This document shows, piece by piece, positions 34,887-46,484 of a stretch of DNA of 64,000 bases. The position numbers and the translations under genes were made by a program. Under the pieces are notes generated by a model. It had not been told where the DNA came from, did no database searches, and saw only the letters and a list, made by a program, of their open reading frames with translations. The stretch comes from Neonectria sp. B-13 (lineage: Eukaryota; Ascomycota; Sordariomycetes; Hypocreales; Nectriaceae): contig NOKP01000006.1 of NCBI GenBank assembly GCA_002682825.1, positions 1,798,001-1,862,000 of the forward strand. Reading direction: 5' to 3'. Numbering within the stretch: the stretch's first letter is position 1; every line of letters starts with the position of its first letter.

Positions 34887-35406
34887 AGAGTTGGCTATAA
34901 CCGGATGCGCGGTCCATGCTACCAGAGGCTGATACATTTCCGCTCCATGCATCTTCAGACCATCCGGACTCACAACACACCCACAACCATTCCGCTTAGA
35001 CCTGTTGTACCAGTAGAGATATATGTACCAACAACACAAGACGTGTAGACTTAGTTGTCTTGTGATAATTTGTTTCAATAAACGCCCGAATGATGATTAT
35101 GTGCTCCTTTTTGAACAGAAGTATGTGGCCTAGCTTGTGCGCATACACCAGACACAACGGACAAAAAACCCTTGTGAAAGGCACTACTTGCTTGACACTT
35201 CTTAATTCTGCATGTCCAAACCGTCCAAAATAGCACGGCGAGATGTCAAATTTGGTCCTCATGCGACGTGACAGACAGTATCACACATCCGTATGTGCAA
35301 TTTGATCTTACTTATCAAGCTCAGCAGCCCACATATGCCGCAGTTCAATTCATTGCTGGATGTGAGTTCCCAGAGTAGCGATGGGTAGAGCAAAAAATAA
35401 AGTGCC

Positions 35407-35429
35407 TCACGAGGTATCCCACCTCGTGA
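35407..35429. repeat. 9-bp stem hairpin flanked by direct repeats
   Basis: TCACGAGGT and ACCTCGTGA form a perfect 9-base inverted repeat around a 5-base ATCCC loop. An AGCAAAAAATA copy lies on each side (about 35390-35400 and 35430-35441). It sits about 50 bases beyond the 3' end of the tRNA gene. The A6 run reads as T6 on the tRNA strand, a good Pol III terminator. Confidence 0.8.
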
Positions 35430-35432
35430 AAG

Positions 35433-35438
35433 CAAAAA
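35433..35438 (-). terminator. Possible Pol III terminator of tRNA-Trp
   Basis: A run of six T on the minus strand about 38 bases past the mature 3' end of the tRNA. Closer downstream sequence has no run of four or more T, so this is the first likely Pol III stop. Approximate position. Confidence 0.5.
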
Positions 35439-35475
35439 ATAGAGTCATCGAGATTAATCCTCGAACACACTCTCT

Positions 35476-35548
35476 TGAGGAACACCCGACTCGAACGGAT
35501 AACCTTCAGGTCTGGAATCTGACGCGCTACCAATTGCGCCAGCTCCCC
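35476..35548 (-). tRNA. tRNA-Trp (CCA)
   Basis: 73 nt on the minus strand, folded by hand. Acceptor GGGGAGC pairs with GTTCCTC (two G-U pairs), D arm GCGC/GCGC with an AATTGGTA loop, anticodon loop TTCCAGA with anticodon CCA at 35515-35513, five-base variable loop, T arm ATCCG-TTCGAGT-CGGGT, discriminator A. The A box TGGCGCAATTGG and B box GTTCGAGTC match the Pol III consensus. There is no intron and no encoded CCA end. One mismatch (A31-C39) closes the anticodon stem. The overall sequence resembles eukaryotic tRNA-Trp in the D and anticodon arms. It should supply cytosolic tryptophan tRNA. Confidence 0.9.
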
Positions 35549-38045
35549 AAGTGGATTGATGTTCAAAGGGTCACCAAATGAAGTATATGTGGGTATGGAT
35601 GTCCCCAGTCGTAAGCTACCACAAGCCCAAGCAAGATGTGGAGTGGAGCCATCAAATAGCCGGGAAAATTTGGTCCACCGCTTAATGCAATGTCAGAAAA
35701 CGTACGACGGTCTACGGTGTTCAGATCGAGATTGAGGTGACTGGGCCTAAGTTGGGCATTGCTTTCCGAGATACGAGCTAATATGGAGACGATTAATCCC
35801 ATGAAGTAAGAGGAACCGAGTGAGATTTGTCAAAGAGGAAGCCGATACTCTGACATCCACGCGCTTTTTCATTAGATGACATGTTTATTACCCATATCAG
35901 CGAGGAGTAGTCATCAAATATGTGGCTGGGGTCGAGGTTATCACTTGTTGTAGGGTAGTTGACGAGGTGGTTATTGTCCAACTTCGACTCCTTGGTTCCA
36001 CATCTCAAAACAATGGATGAAAGCGATCCCTTATGGTAACAGGAGACTTGAAGCTTACCAATCCTGAAGGGGGTGAAGTTCGAGTTCGCATGAAATCCAG
36101 TGGCAGTCGTAACCTGAAAGGATATAGGCACGGAAATCTTCAGAGAACCACAGCCTTGACCATTGAACCACGTAAATCACAGCTTAGAATACCAATAATA
36201 AAAGGTGATTTCGGACAAAAGAGTATTCAGAAAACTACTCAACAACGCCCAACAGGACCTTCTGTTACATTATGGAATGATTGACTCACACGCATAATTA
36301 AAACTTCTAGGAATTCTACTGTGTTTCTACTCGGGAAACTGTCAAACCCCAACAACCCGGACCCTCCACCTTCAAGGAGAAACCTGAAATTGTCATTAAG
36401 ACTCATCCAGGGTGTAGAATTTGGCCATTAAGTCTTGAAGTGTGAAGTTAAGCAAAACCAGAACCAGTCATTCCTGTCCCAACCAGAGTCCGACTCTGAC
36501 TGTGCTCACCACGAACCCCACCGGAGCAGATCTAATGTGCAACGTGTGAGAGTAGGTCCTGCTAGCCATTCCTAAAGATGCTGGACGTTCATAAACTTTG
36601 GTTGGCCTTGAATCTGGTCGTTCCACACGGAATGAGTGTTTTCCAGGCTGCATCCATCTTAGGTTCATTCCGCAAGCTTGGAACTCAGATTCCTTTCAGA
36701 GATGCGACCCTTGGTCCGAATACAGGCGGATCTCCTTGGTGGTATCGTTATGTAATCCATCTGCCACCAAAAGCTTGCAGTTCTTGCGCAATTCGGCATT
36801 CACTGCCGCCGAGTTTGACTTTGCCAGGGACATCACAATGAGTCTGGTTGGTGATGTGTCGCTGATTCATTGTTTTACTTTCTCGCTAAAGTAGTCGATG
36901 CACCAACACTACGGCTAAGCAATATTGTCTCCTGATATTGAGTTTCTGGTCCATTGGGGTTTTCCCTTAGCAGGGCGCACAAGGTTCTTGACTGTTTGCT
37001 AGTGAGAAGGCTCGTAGTGCCAAGTGCCTCCTCTGGGGCAAGAAAGCTAATACGTTACCAAGAACCAGGAAGATGGCTTCATCATGGCTTCCATCTGACC
37101 ATGTGGGCCGGGCCACCAACCCCACCCTTCCACGGAAATTCTAGAAGGAGAGGAGACGCCGCACACGCGGCTTCCCGTGCGGGCTTTCGTTTGGGCGCAT
37201 CTGCCGGACGAAGCAAGAACCATAAAGTTAAACAATACTCTCCTCTGTGTTAACTTTTTGAATTAGGGTTTCCCTGAGGGGAAGAAGGCTAGAAACCCAC
37301 ATTTTCTTTCTGGACTCAAACCAACTGTCGGCGTTGTGCGGATACCATCATGTAAGAGGACGGGCCGGTTTGAGGTCTCAAACCTAAGCCTCGGACCGAA
37401 GTACCATGACACAGAGGGAGGTGACGAAAAACAATACGTTGATGGGTCTGTCTGTTGGTTGACAGCTTGGCTGTATGGCTTACTGACGTGGCCCACCGAC
37501 ATGCTCTGCTGGCAGAACAGGGTAAAGGATACTCCATACTTCGTTTGTGCAGAACATCCTGGGATTTCGATGGTTCGACCACGTTTGATACCAAGGGTCT
37601 TGGACCTAACTGACTCTTCGGTGCGCACCATCTGGCATTGAATCGCTGCAAGAATTCCACTTCTGACCGCGTTTCTCTGGTGCGGATTGGACATTCCGAA
37701 CCCCACACCGATGCTTAGACGAAGCTTATTCCACCTAGTTTTAGACCCAACACTCTCAATAGTGACAACGAGTAGGGGCATGGAAAGCCGATGGATGCCT
37801 TGATGCTTGAAGATGCAAGAGGTGTGCGGATAGCCCATCTTCCCTTCATGGTGAACGCCGCCCACGACACGACAAACTCCCCATCTTCCAACGTAACAAT
37901 TTGGTGAGCTTCTGGCTCGCAGCTTGGCAGGACAAGCGAGCGGATCCCGCCTGGAGATATTTCCGTTGTGGAGATATCTCCACGAGAATGCCGTGAGCAA
38001 GAGGCACCGCTCCAATCTTCCCATCAACGGACAATGCCACGCAGG

Positions 38046-38077
<32 letters not shown>
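38046..38077 (+). repeat. Heptamer array (CAGCGGT)n
   Basis: Four perfect tandem CAGCGGT units plus a partial fifth, in otherwise non-repetitive non-coding sequence. Confidence 0.9.
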
Positions 38078-40043
38078 CCCACGGTTCGCATTCCACGATG
38101 GATCATGTTTTCGTCTCCTCTCTTGACTCAACAATGCACACCCTGACTCAGCTCGTGTTTGTCGTAGGCGGATTCCTGAAGGATGCCGCGATTGGGAATC
38201 ACTCGAATCTAGATAACTGACATGGCTTTTTACTTCCGAAGCTGCTCGGAGTCTTATTTCCTAAACAGGAAAGAGCACAAGGACCTATCGTCGCTAATCG
38301 GGCCTAACCGTGGCGATAGTTCTCAAGACGCCGGCTCACCGTCGACGCGTGAAACAAAAATCCTTGAAAAACATGGCCAAGTTGCACTCGTAATGGGGAA
38401 AGTGAAGAAATGGGTAGCAGGTGGGTTAGGCGAATGGGTTTTAGGAAATTCGTAATCGAATTGTGGCAATGTGACTAGTATCTCGGGGACGTTGGCGTAT
38501 AATTTCGCCTTACAAAGGAATGCGTAAGACCGAGAACCAACAAATACGGGAAACAGATACGAAAGAAGGGTCATGGCAAGGTTGTCATAAACTCACTCAT
38601 ACGAGAGGGATGCGAGTCAGATATTGTGATACGGGCTGTGCTGATATCCGAATCTGAGTCGCAAGGTTCGAGAGTTGGGAAGGGTAAGCGAGAAGTGAAG
38701 GGATCTACCTTGTCAAAAGGGGAAAACTCTAAATCCCCCGTCATCTTAAGAGTGAATATCCATCCGCTCTTTGAATGAGATGAGAGTGCCTCAGGTGACG
38801 TAGGCATGAGCACATTAGGCAATAGATCATTGCCTGGAGCCAACAGATAAAGCAAAGTGCCTAAGGTAGTAAGTAAGTGACGACGAGCGCTGCGTGTTGG
38901 TCGTGGCCTCTGGAACAGCTAAGCATTGCGCTTTGTGTGAGTTTAGGTTTTGTTTTTGCACCATTGACCAACCTGACACATGCATGCACCTTGTCTTTCC
39001 CCTTGCCCGCCTAATGGCGCTGGAATCAACCAAGGCGTGGTTGTTCTACTCCGTAATAGAGTGTTATTGACTCGGATATGGTTATTCTGCCTTGCCTAGA
39101 GAGACGAGAAACGAGACATGAGAGATTAGGCTGATAGTACAGTTTATGCAGCACGGACGATGAATCACTTTACCTAAATCTGGGGAGCGGGCTGAGCGGT
39201 GATCCGTTGGTCGCATGAAGAGCAAGGGTGCGGGTGATTATCGCGCCGGGAATAGCGGGTTTATCCGCTCAAGTGAACGGACGGCCGATGACGACAACTG
39301 ACAGCGACGGATGACGAGCTGGCGGAGGCCGCATGTCCCATTATCCGTGCTGCAATCCCGACGGGTGGTTTCTCAGCGCGGAAGCACTCACCAGAGCCAT
39401 CGCGGAGTGAAATGGAGACGTTCATACGGAGTGAGCGGATGTGCTCACATCGAGTGAGGTGGATGCCAAATTAACGACGGGACAATGACTCGAACAAGGC
39501 TATATTAACGAGCGGGTCCGCAATGGTCGGCAAAGTGACGAAGACGACAACGATTCGGACTGTTTCATGAGACAATGGCGGGATTCATCTTGGGCGGCGA
39601 TTCCGCGATCGCTTGACAAGACTACAATGGGGATAAGTGAACGGACTTGGTCCGTATTTCGTACCATGCCACCACAAGAGGCGGGTGGACCGGCGGCCGA
39701 CAGGCTACAGGCCACAGCGCACTTGCAAGTTGTAGCAGTGTGTCAAATGATGGATGCCTAGATAATCAGGTAATTAAGTTGGCAGGCTTGCGGCATCTAG
39801 CAGGCCGAAAAGGCAGGCTTGGCACAGGGAGGAAGGAGGGAGCGAGGGAGGAAGTGGGCGGGTGGAATTAGAGTTTGCGTGAAGCAGCGGTGGGCTGCCC
39901 GTTTGGAGCGTCGTGGAAATTGCAAGAAGGCCGGCCTTCAGGCGTGAGGCGGGTGACCATGTGGAAGTCCATCAGCCGGAGGGGTGGCCAGCGTGGTCGG
40001 CAACGGGTAGACGGGCAAACGCGCAGCCCGGGCAAGGCCAACC

Positions 40044-40086
40044 ACATACACAAACACAAACACAAGCACAGGCACAAGCACAAGCA
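40044..40086 (+). repeat. CACAAA/CACAAG hexamer array
   Basis: Imperfect 6-base units CACATA, CACAAA, CACAAG, CACAGG and CACAAG. In reverse complement it is the same motif family as the TTGTGC array at 19615. Confidence 0.8.
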
Positions 40087-42393
40087 AAATTGGGAGCGAG
40101 TTGCATGCGCCATGCCGTGACGCCAGTCGAAGCGAAGCATGAAAGATGCAGAGGGGCTGGCTGTACGGAAGTCCACGGGTTTGCAGGCTGTGTGGCCTGT
40201 GGCCCGTGGTCTGTGTGCACTATGACTGTGGCCTGTCGATGTCCTGTTGATTACTTATTCTGTATTACCTGGAACCACGGCTGGAGATTGTCACGCTGCG
40301 CTCGTCCGTCCACAGAGGATTCGGACGAGAAACCCATGCTCCGAGGGTAACATGGACGGAGGAAGCCCCATAATTCCGGGGCCACTGACTGTCCTCCGCC
40401 TTCCGGGCCCCGGCCACCGGCAATGCAGCGACGGCTGCAAGTGCGCACGGCTAAAAGTAGGAAGCAACCTCCCCACATTCAAAGGCCGGTTGGCCCAATT
40501 AGATCCGAACAAACCCAGCGCCTGCCAGCCAGCCGAACGCTTGGGGATCTGCAGCAAACCCCGGGATGGGCCTGCGATGGGTCGTTTGGTAACAGGCAAG
40601 CAGCCAAAGCCCTGGACGAAGACGAGACGGGGGTGGGATGGCTAAGAAACATGATCGGAGTTGCGTCCGGCCGAAGCCCGGTTCTGGACGGGCGGAATTG
40701 CGCTTTCAGGTACTAGCAGCCCGGGAGTCGGTCGGAAATGGAGGCAGGCGGACGACTGAAGATAGAGGGCTTGGCGCTGACGTTGGAAGACGGGGGAAGT
40801 GGGCACTGGGATGGGGGTGCAGCACCGAAAGGCACCACCTCTAGGCCCAGGGATGATCGGTTCCAGGGAACCAGGTCAGGGAGGAGAGGCTTGGGCAGTG
40901 GGCCCCGCGTGGGAAAATGGGTCCAACCCAACGGGGCCGAGTGAGAAACAACAGGAAGACCGCCGTAGTGTTGATTTTGATTACGACTTCTATTTTTCAT
41001 TGTTTGCCTTTCCGTCATCCGGTTTTCCCCCTTCTCCGAACTCTGTTGGTGCTGCGCGGAGTCACGGATGGAGTCAGAGGACGTCGCAGGTCGAAAGGCA
41101 AAGAGGCGGTAAAGGTGGCCCTTCCTCTTTTAGTCGTTAGTAGGGGTCCCCTTGGCTAAGGAGGCTCTTAGAATCGCGGCTAATGACTCTAGATGGCCCG
41201 TAGAAGGAATCCTCGGCCGTCGGGGATGGTTTTTGGAGGGGCCAGCGACCTGGGGGCTGACTCGAGGGCGGAAAGGGCCCACCAACGGGGCAGGCTGCGT
41301 GCTTAGAAGGAAGGCCTCGCTCACCCAAATGTATCCGTAGTACGGCCCCCCAAGGATAATTAGGGCGCAACGCTGGGGACTTGAAGTTCGCCGAACAACT
41401 AACGTTAGTATGTAGGAAACTACTATGTAGGTGAGATTTTTAGACTTTGAGACGAAACATGCTGGCTCAGCTCTAGGACTCTCTAGGTCGTCTCCGGTCC
41501 TCTAAGCCCTCGGTCAGCAATATGGGCCAGCATTATGAGCGACAAGCACAAATAAACCCGGCACATGTAAGTTTTGTGTGTCTTTGCGTGTGCAACTCGC
41601 GGCCGTGGGTCGCTATCGTCACCCGTCATCCGTCGCCTATCGTCCGTCACTCCGCTGGCGGCGTCTGGTTGCGAATCAGTGGACGTGGTCCCGCTGTCGC
41701 ACCGCAGCCCTGTAGGCGGCACGAAATGGCTGCAGCGCATGCGCATCCACCCGCATCTGGATGCTGTGGCCACTGACAGGTTCATCATCCTGCACTGCAC
41801 TGCTGCACTGCGGCACCTTCGTGCATCGCCTTCCCGCGCATCACCGTGGCCCGTACCCCCGTGCATCACGCACCCTGCCTGACGTGATTTCCCACTCGGC
41901 TCCGAGGGCGGGCTGCGCAAGGCCCGGTTCGGCGTGCGGTGTACCCGGCGCGCGGGAATGCTCGGGGATGGAATGGATGACCCCTTGATATCGCAGGTTT
42001 GTTTTGTTTTGTTTAGTTGGAGTAAGCACCGCACCGCCGCACCGCACCTGCGTAGTACGATGCCCAACATGAACACGACAAAGACGGAGACACGACGGAA
42101 CATCCGCCAAGCCTCTCCAAGACCGCCCAGCTCAGGGGAAGGGAGACGCCAGAAACACCCGGCCGCCCGGGGGCGCCGTTGGGTTTGCATTTGTGTCCCA
42201 CTGCGTAAGATGACAATCGTGGCCGTCGTGGGAGAGAGAAAAGCCGCCCAGACCAGACCAACCCCCATCCCGTACTCGACTGAATGCCTCCCACGTACGT
42301 AAAAAAGCGAGCCCAGATGATTGAGAGACGTGTAAGAGAAAGAGCGCTAGCCGGCGCCCACCGAGGGGTGGCCAGCCCAGGGCAGCCAGCAAA

Positions 42394-42420
42394 CCCCCCC
42401 CCTTCCCCCCCTTCCCCCCC
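42394..42420. repeat. C9-TT-C7-TT-C7 tract (possible G-quadruplex)
   Basis: Three long C runs separated by TT on the plus strand; the minus strand carries G7, G7 and G9. Long G runs can be split to give four G-triplets, so a G-quadruplex on the minus strand is possible. It is also a typical assembly-error site. Confidence 0.75.
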
Positions 42421-43416
42421 ACCGATGCCATCGAATTAGGGGCATTGGATTGATAGATGGCCAGCCAGCAACAAGACATGACGTCTTGCCTCATGCTAAG
42501 ACAAGACGAGACGACAACGCCAGAAAGTAGGCCGCCCCAACAAAGCCAGCGCAGAACCAGTCGCCTAAAGAGGACGAGGGACCCAGTGCACAAAGCCAGA
42601 AAGAGAGGAGGCCTACTACGAAAGAAGGAGCCCCAGATGGTACCAAAGTCTGTCGCTCCCAGCGGAGGGCGGCTGCTGCGGCGTTCCTATTCCCACGTCC
42701 TTTTCTATTCCCACCCACTCTCACGCTGGCACTCACACTGCACTCGCACTCGCCCACCAACTAATTAACTCTCTTTACTTCGTACTGCGTACCACGTACC
42801 ACTGCCGTTTGCTTACTCTCGCTGCCCTCCAACTGCTCTCCACCTTTCTCCAAAAATTCCCGCCCTAGGCCGCCGCCATCCGTCCCACATGCCGCCCCAC
42901 GGGGGCGTGCTCCTTTAGGAAATCAGAACGAAAGAAAGCTTCCACGAGCGTCCGGTGGCATGCGGCTACCTGACAAACCCTTGCCTCATTGAAGACTGGC
43001 TTTTCGTTTTGTTGTGGCCGCCAATCTGTTGTTGCAGCAGGAGTAGCGCTGCCACGTCGAGTTATACGCCGTATAGGTATACTACTCAGTAAGTAGCGTT
43101 GTGACGCAGCCCTACTGAATGGTCCCCTCTCCTCTCCCTCTGGTGGCTTGCCAGTCCATGTTTCTGAGACCAAACCGACACACACAGAGAGAGACAAGAG
43201 GAACGCACAGCCGGCCCGGCCCCAAACCCCTAGCCTCACAGCCTGGGCCGCCACATCTGTCATGGGCCATCTCCGGGGACCAGTTTGTTGTTTCGCCTTT
43301 TTCGTCTCATCTGCAACGAATGTCTCGTTGTCTCGCACAGCGAAAAAGGCCCGCCTCTCAGAAAGCAAACCCACCTCACCAGCCTGGTTTACGCCACCGG
43401 CTGAGGCACGTAGACC

Positions 43417-43478
43417 TTTTTTTTTTTTGTCTCTTGCGTGCACATCCCGACTTCTTCCCCTCCCCCCCCCCCAAAAAA
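43417..43478 (+). repeat. T12 and C11A6 homopolymer runs
   Basis: T12 at 43417-43428 and C11 followed by A6 at 43462-43478. Simple homopolymers in non-coding DNA. Confidence 0.85.
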
Positions 43479-44657
43479 CAAACGCCGCAGGACTGGGGGT
43501 GGGTGTAGGTGTAGGTTGTGTAGTAGGCGCAGGTGTTCGGCGTAGGCGTGAGCTTGGTTGGTGATGCCCACGCAAATAGACTTTGGCATCGTCTCTCTCT
43601 GCTGGGTCTTCCACCCCCCTCGCGCGCCTACAGCCTACAGAGCACCATGGTACGAGCAGGCATAATTATCAGCGGGCCGTGGCTTTTGACGATTCTTTCC
43701 CGCCAGCAGATGAAGCCCGAGAGTGGTGTAAACATTGCACCCCCCTCCCCATGTCCAAGGTACTCACTCGGGTTTCCTTGACTCTCTCACACTCTCTGCT
43801 CTGCCTTTTTCTCTCTGAACTTGGCGCCTCTCTCACACGCCCTCGGTCGCACGCCCCTCGATGTGGGTTCGCACCCCTCCCCTCCTCATCCATCTGCGTT
43901 GCCCCAGCTTTGCCTGTTTCCCCCTTTGGCTTTTGCTTGCCTGAACTGACTTCAACTGCCCGTCCCGGCGGCGACGGCGGCAGCCTTGTTCAGGAGAAGT
44001 GAAGTTGGAAAGCCACCCAGAGAGAGGGTGCGAGAAGAAAAGTGGGAGACGGCGTTCGAGAGGACCAGCAGACGGACCTGGGCGGCAAACTTGCATTGTC
44101 CCGGCACTATGAGACGACGGTTGCGAAGCTTGTCGGGCTTGGGTCGAGACCCAGTGCCGCGATGCTGGTTCTCCCTCCCCGTTTTCAGTTTCCAAGGTCA
44201 GAGGTTCCTGGGTATAAAGCCGTTGGGTCCGAACTTCTGGGTCCCCGGCCATCTCACCATCTCATCGACCATCATCCATCATCCAGCCTCGCCTTCGCTT
44301 CTCGCCTCTCGCCTCAACGTCTCTCGCCTGCTGGAAACTCATTGACGTATTTGGATACGCCTTGAAACAACAAACGTAACGCTCCGTACAAATTAGTACT
44401 TGCTGTACCGGATTTTCGCTGTCTTGGCCACCCGCCTCGCGCCTATCCATTCCCCCATTTATTCATCACATCCTTGTTCAACAAACACCCCAGTCGCATC
44501 ACATAACAACCCTGGCCGGCCTCGTCTGCCCCAGATCACAACCCCATCAAGACAGAAGAGTTCGCCTGGTCCCAGGATCCTCAAGCCCCCGAGTCGCAAA
44601 GTCCAAGCCCCAATCTCGCATTTGTGTCTTCTCTCGGACGGCTGCTGCTGTCTCGCG

Positions 44658-44678
44658 CACACACACACACACACACAC
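44658..44678 (+). repeat. (CA)n dinucleotide microsatellite
   Basis: About ten CA units, probably in the leader or promoter region of the gene at 45135. Confidence 0.9.
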
Positions 44679-44854
44679 TTACTCTCTCACCGTGTCGGTG
44701 TAAGACATCGGCCAACTCAAAATCCCGGGAACCCAGTCAACTTATCCCCGTACCCCGATCCACTCGAGTGCCAGATCTTAAAGAGCAGGGTCACCGCACC
44801 GAACCAGGGCAACAGGGCAACGCCAACAGGGCATCATACATTTCCAAAGAGTCG

Positions 44855-44889
44855 CCCATCACCCATCACCCATCACCCATCACTCATCA
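44855..44889 (+). repeat. Heptamer array (CCCATCA)n
   Basis: Four perfect CCCATCA units and one CTCATCA variant, followed by a degenerate CCCATCC-rich region to about 44990. Confidence 0.88.
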
Positions 44890-45134
44890 CCCACCCCCCT
44901 CCCCCATCCCATCCTTTATCCCATCCTGATCCCATACCATCCCGTCCTAATCCCATCCCATCTCCCCATCTCGCCATCTCCTCATCTCCCCACTTCCGTC
45001 GCTGCTCGCGCGCTCCTTTCCAGCTCCTAGCCTGGAATATTTGATACATGCGCCAGTCGCCCGCCGCCGCCGCGCCAATATCATCCCCGTCTCCCTCGTC
45101 GTCTCGAGCGTATATTAGACATACAAGTACTACC

Positions 45135-45608
45135 ATGTTGTCCATCACTCCCCAGGACCTCCAGCCCCAGCCCTACTACTATCTCCCCTACCGTTCCGTG
45201 TCGCTGCCGCACTCGCACCGGCAGCCGCAGTCGCATTCGCAGCCACAGCACGAGATCCCCTTCTTCGCCTTTGCGAGCATGGGCAGCCCGCCCGCCTTCG
45301 AGACCATGACGGCCGCCGCCAACGCGGCTGCGGCTGCTGCTGCCTCGGCACGATCCGCGCAGGACGCCAGCGTCGCGCAGGCGCTCGAGATTGCCCGCGA
45401 GAGCCCCGACGGCTCGTCCGACCCGACCATCAGCAAGATCCTCGAGGGCGCGCTGTCCCAGATCTGGGGCAAGGTCCAGGCCCAGCCCAACTCGTATGTC
45501 ATGACGCGCGACGAGTTTGCCGTCTTCAACTTCTTCCAGCACCGGTTCACCGGTGATAAGACGGCGGTGAGCGCCCGGAAACGATACTGGGACAACGCCC
45601 GAGCTTGA
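45135..45608 (+). CDS. Small conserved fungal protein, function unknown
   Basis: Single exon. With ATG 45135 (A at -3) the product is 157 residues; an in-frame ATG at 45048 has a poorer context and would add 29 Ser/Pro-rich residues. I do not know a named family, but the C-terminal block has the look of a folded, conserved domain: DPTISKILEGALSQIWGKVQ, then YVMTRDEFAVFNFFQHRF and a KRYWDNARA tail. The N-terminal half is disordered (QPQPYYYLPYRS, His/Gln-rich, then a run of Ala at about residues 59-69). No signal peptide or membrane segment. It is the only convincing protein gene between 35 and 54 kb, which with its long C/T-rich leader suggests a stand-alone regulated gene. Confidence 0.7.
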   Translation: MLSITPQDLQPQPYYYLPYRSVSLPHSHRQPQSHSQPQHEIPFFAFASMGSPPAFETMTAAANAAAAAAASARSAQDASVAQALEIARESPDGSSDPTISKILEGALSQIWGKVQAQPNSYVMTRDEFAVFNFFQHRFTGDKTAVSARKRYWDNARA

Positions 45609-45724
45609 TCGCCCGCCAGGATCATCATCCCGTCCACCACCCCTTCCACTGCCACCCATCCCAAGTTCCGGGCCTTTCCCCTCATAGACATCTACTCCGA
45701 TCCGAACCATGCCTTATAACGACA

Positions 45725-45753
45725 GGCCAAGGCCCCAAGGCCCCAAGGCCCAG
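45725..45753 (+). repeat. GGCCCCAA tandem units
   Basis: About three 8-base GGCCCCAA units, just past the 45135 gene and possibly in its 3' UTR. Confidence 0.8.
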
Positions 45754-46081
45754 CCAGCACAAGACACGCCTCCGTAACGACGACAAGACGACGCTGGCCG
45801 TTCATATCCGACTCTTTCTATTACGAATACTGCGCCATGACAATTTGTTCACCTACGCCACACCATGCAACGTGCACTTGCCGCCGAGGTGCTTTCCGCA
45901 TTGCTCACTCACACCCCTCATCTATCGCCTCTCGCTCTCGCCCTCTAGTCCCTTGACGGTTCTGCCTTCTTCCCTCCCTCCCTCCCTTCCCGTCCCGCTC
46001 GGGCGCTCCCTTTTTTCTTTCTGTCTTCTGAGTCAGCCCGCCAAACCTGAGTATTCTGCACCAGGGGTCCAACTCCAACTG

Positions 46082-46131
46082 CAGCCGCCAGCCGCCAGCC
46101 TCCAGCCCACAGCCCACAGCCCACAGCCCAC
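46082..46131 (+). repeat. CCGCCAG and AGCCCAC heptamer arrays
   Basis: Two CCGCCAG units followed by four perfect AGCCCAC units (46104-46131): two adjacent 7-base arrays of related sequence. Confidence 0.85.
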
Positions 46132-46484
46132 AGCTCCAACGCAGCCAAGACGCCTGAGCTGAAACCCGGCGGCCGGGGGTAGGTCTCACGCAACGTGCCC
46201 GTCTCATCATGACGAGCAAAACGGGCTCCACTGAGGCCATGATCACAGTGGAGAGGGTGGGCCAGGAACAACCTGAACTCTCTTGAAAAACTTCCGAACC
46301 CAGGGGTGATATCATCCGGGAATGCAAAATTGTTCGCAAACGCACATCCGCATATCCGTCATGCACGCCACGGCGAGGGAAAACGAGATTACAGACGCCG
46401 AGAGAGATCCGTCGCCCCTGGCCCTGGTCGGTCCCGGGGCTCTCCCCGGTGCGCGCGCCCCCTGCGGGCTGTGGCCCTGTGGAG

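Larger units (their letters stand above)
34887..35475. other. Intergenic region with hairpin beside the tRNA
   Basis: 589 bases between the FAM210-like gene and the tRNA gene. Holds the 3' UTR, then an A-rich segment with a perfect hairpin at 35407-35429 flanked by AGCAAAAAATA direct copies. No protein gene was seen. Confidence 0.5.
35549..45134. other. 9.6 kb gene desert
   Basis: No supported protein gene. 35.6-39.5 kb is comparatively AT-rich, with short open frames in all phases. 40-45 kb is GC- and C-rich with many simple repeats: the CACAAR hexamer array (40044), C-runs (42394 and 43462), T12 (43417), (CA)n (44658) and CCCATCA heptamers (44855). From about 44380 the plus strand is C/T-rich and is probably the leader of the gene at 45135. 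Long open frames on the minus strand (37263-38027, 41483-42268, 42865-43614) have Arg/Pro/Ser/Cys-rich, motif-free products and are not accepted. Confidence 0.55.

Noticed and set aside
37263..38027. 254-codon minus-strand frame in the desert
   Set aside because: Arg/Ser/Cys/Trp-rich, no motif, and not supported by neighbouring exons; compatible with chance. It also overlaps a heptamer array nearby.
38046..38077. CRISPR-like array
   Set aside because: The 7-base units have no spacers, and the organism is a fungus; this is a simple tandem repeat. The same holds for the other hexamer and heptamer arrays.
41483..42268. 261-codon minus-strand frame
   Set aside because: Low-complexity, Cys/Arg-rich product with no recognisable fold, in simple-repeat-rich DNA.
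42865..43614. 249-codon minus-strand frame with polyLys and Pro-Thr runs
   Set aside because: The runs are translations of T12, C11 and GT-rich simple repeats; no protein-like core.
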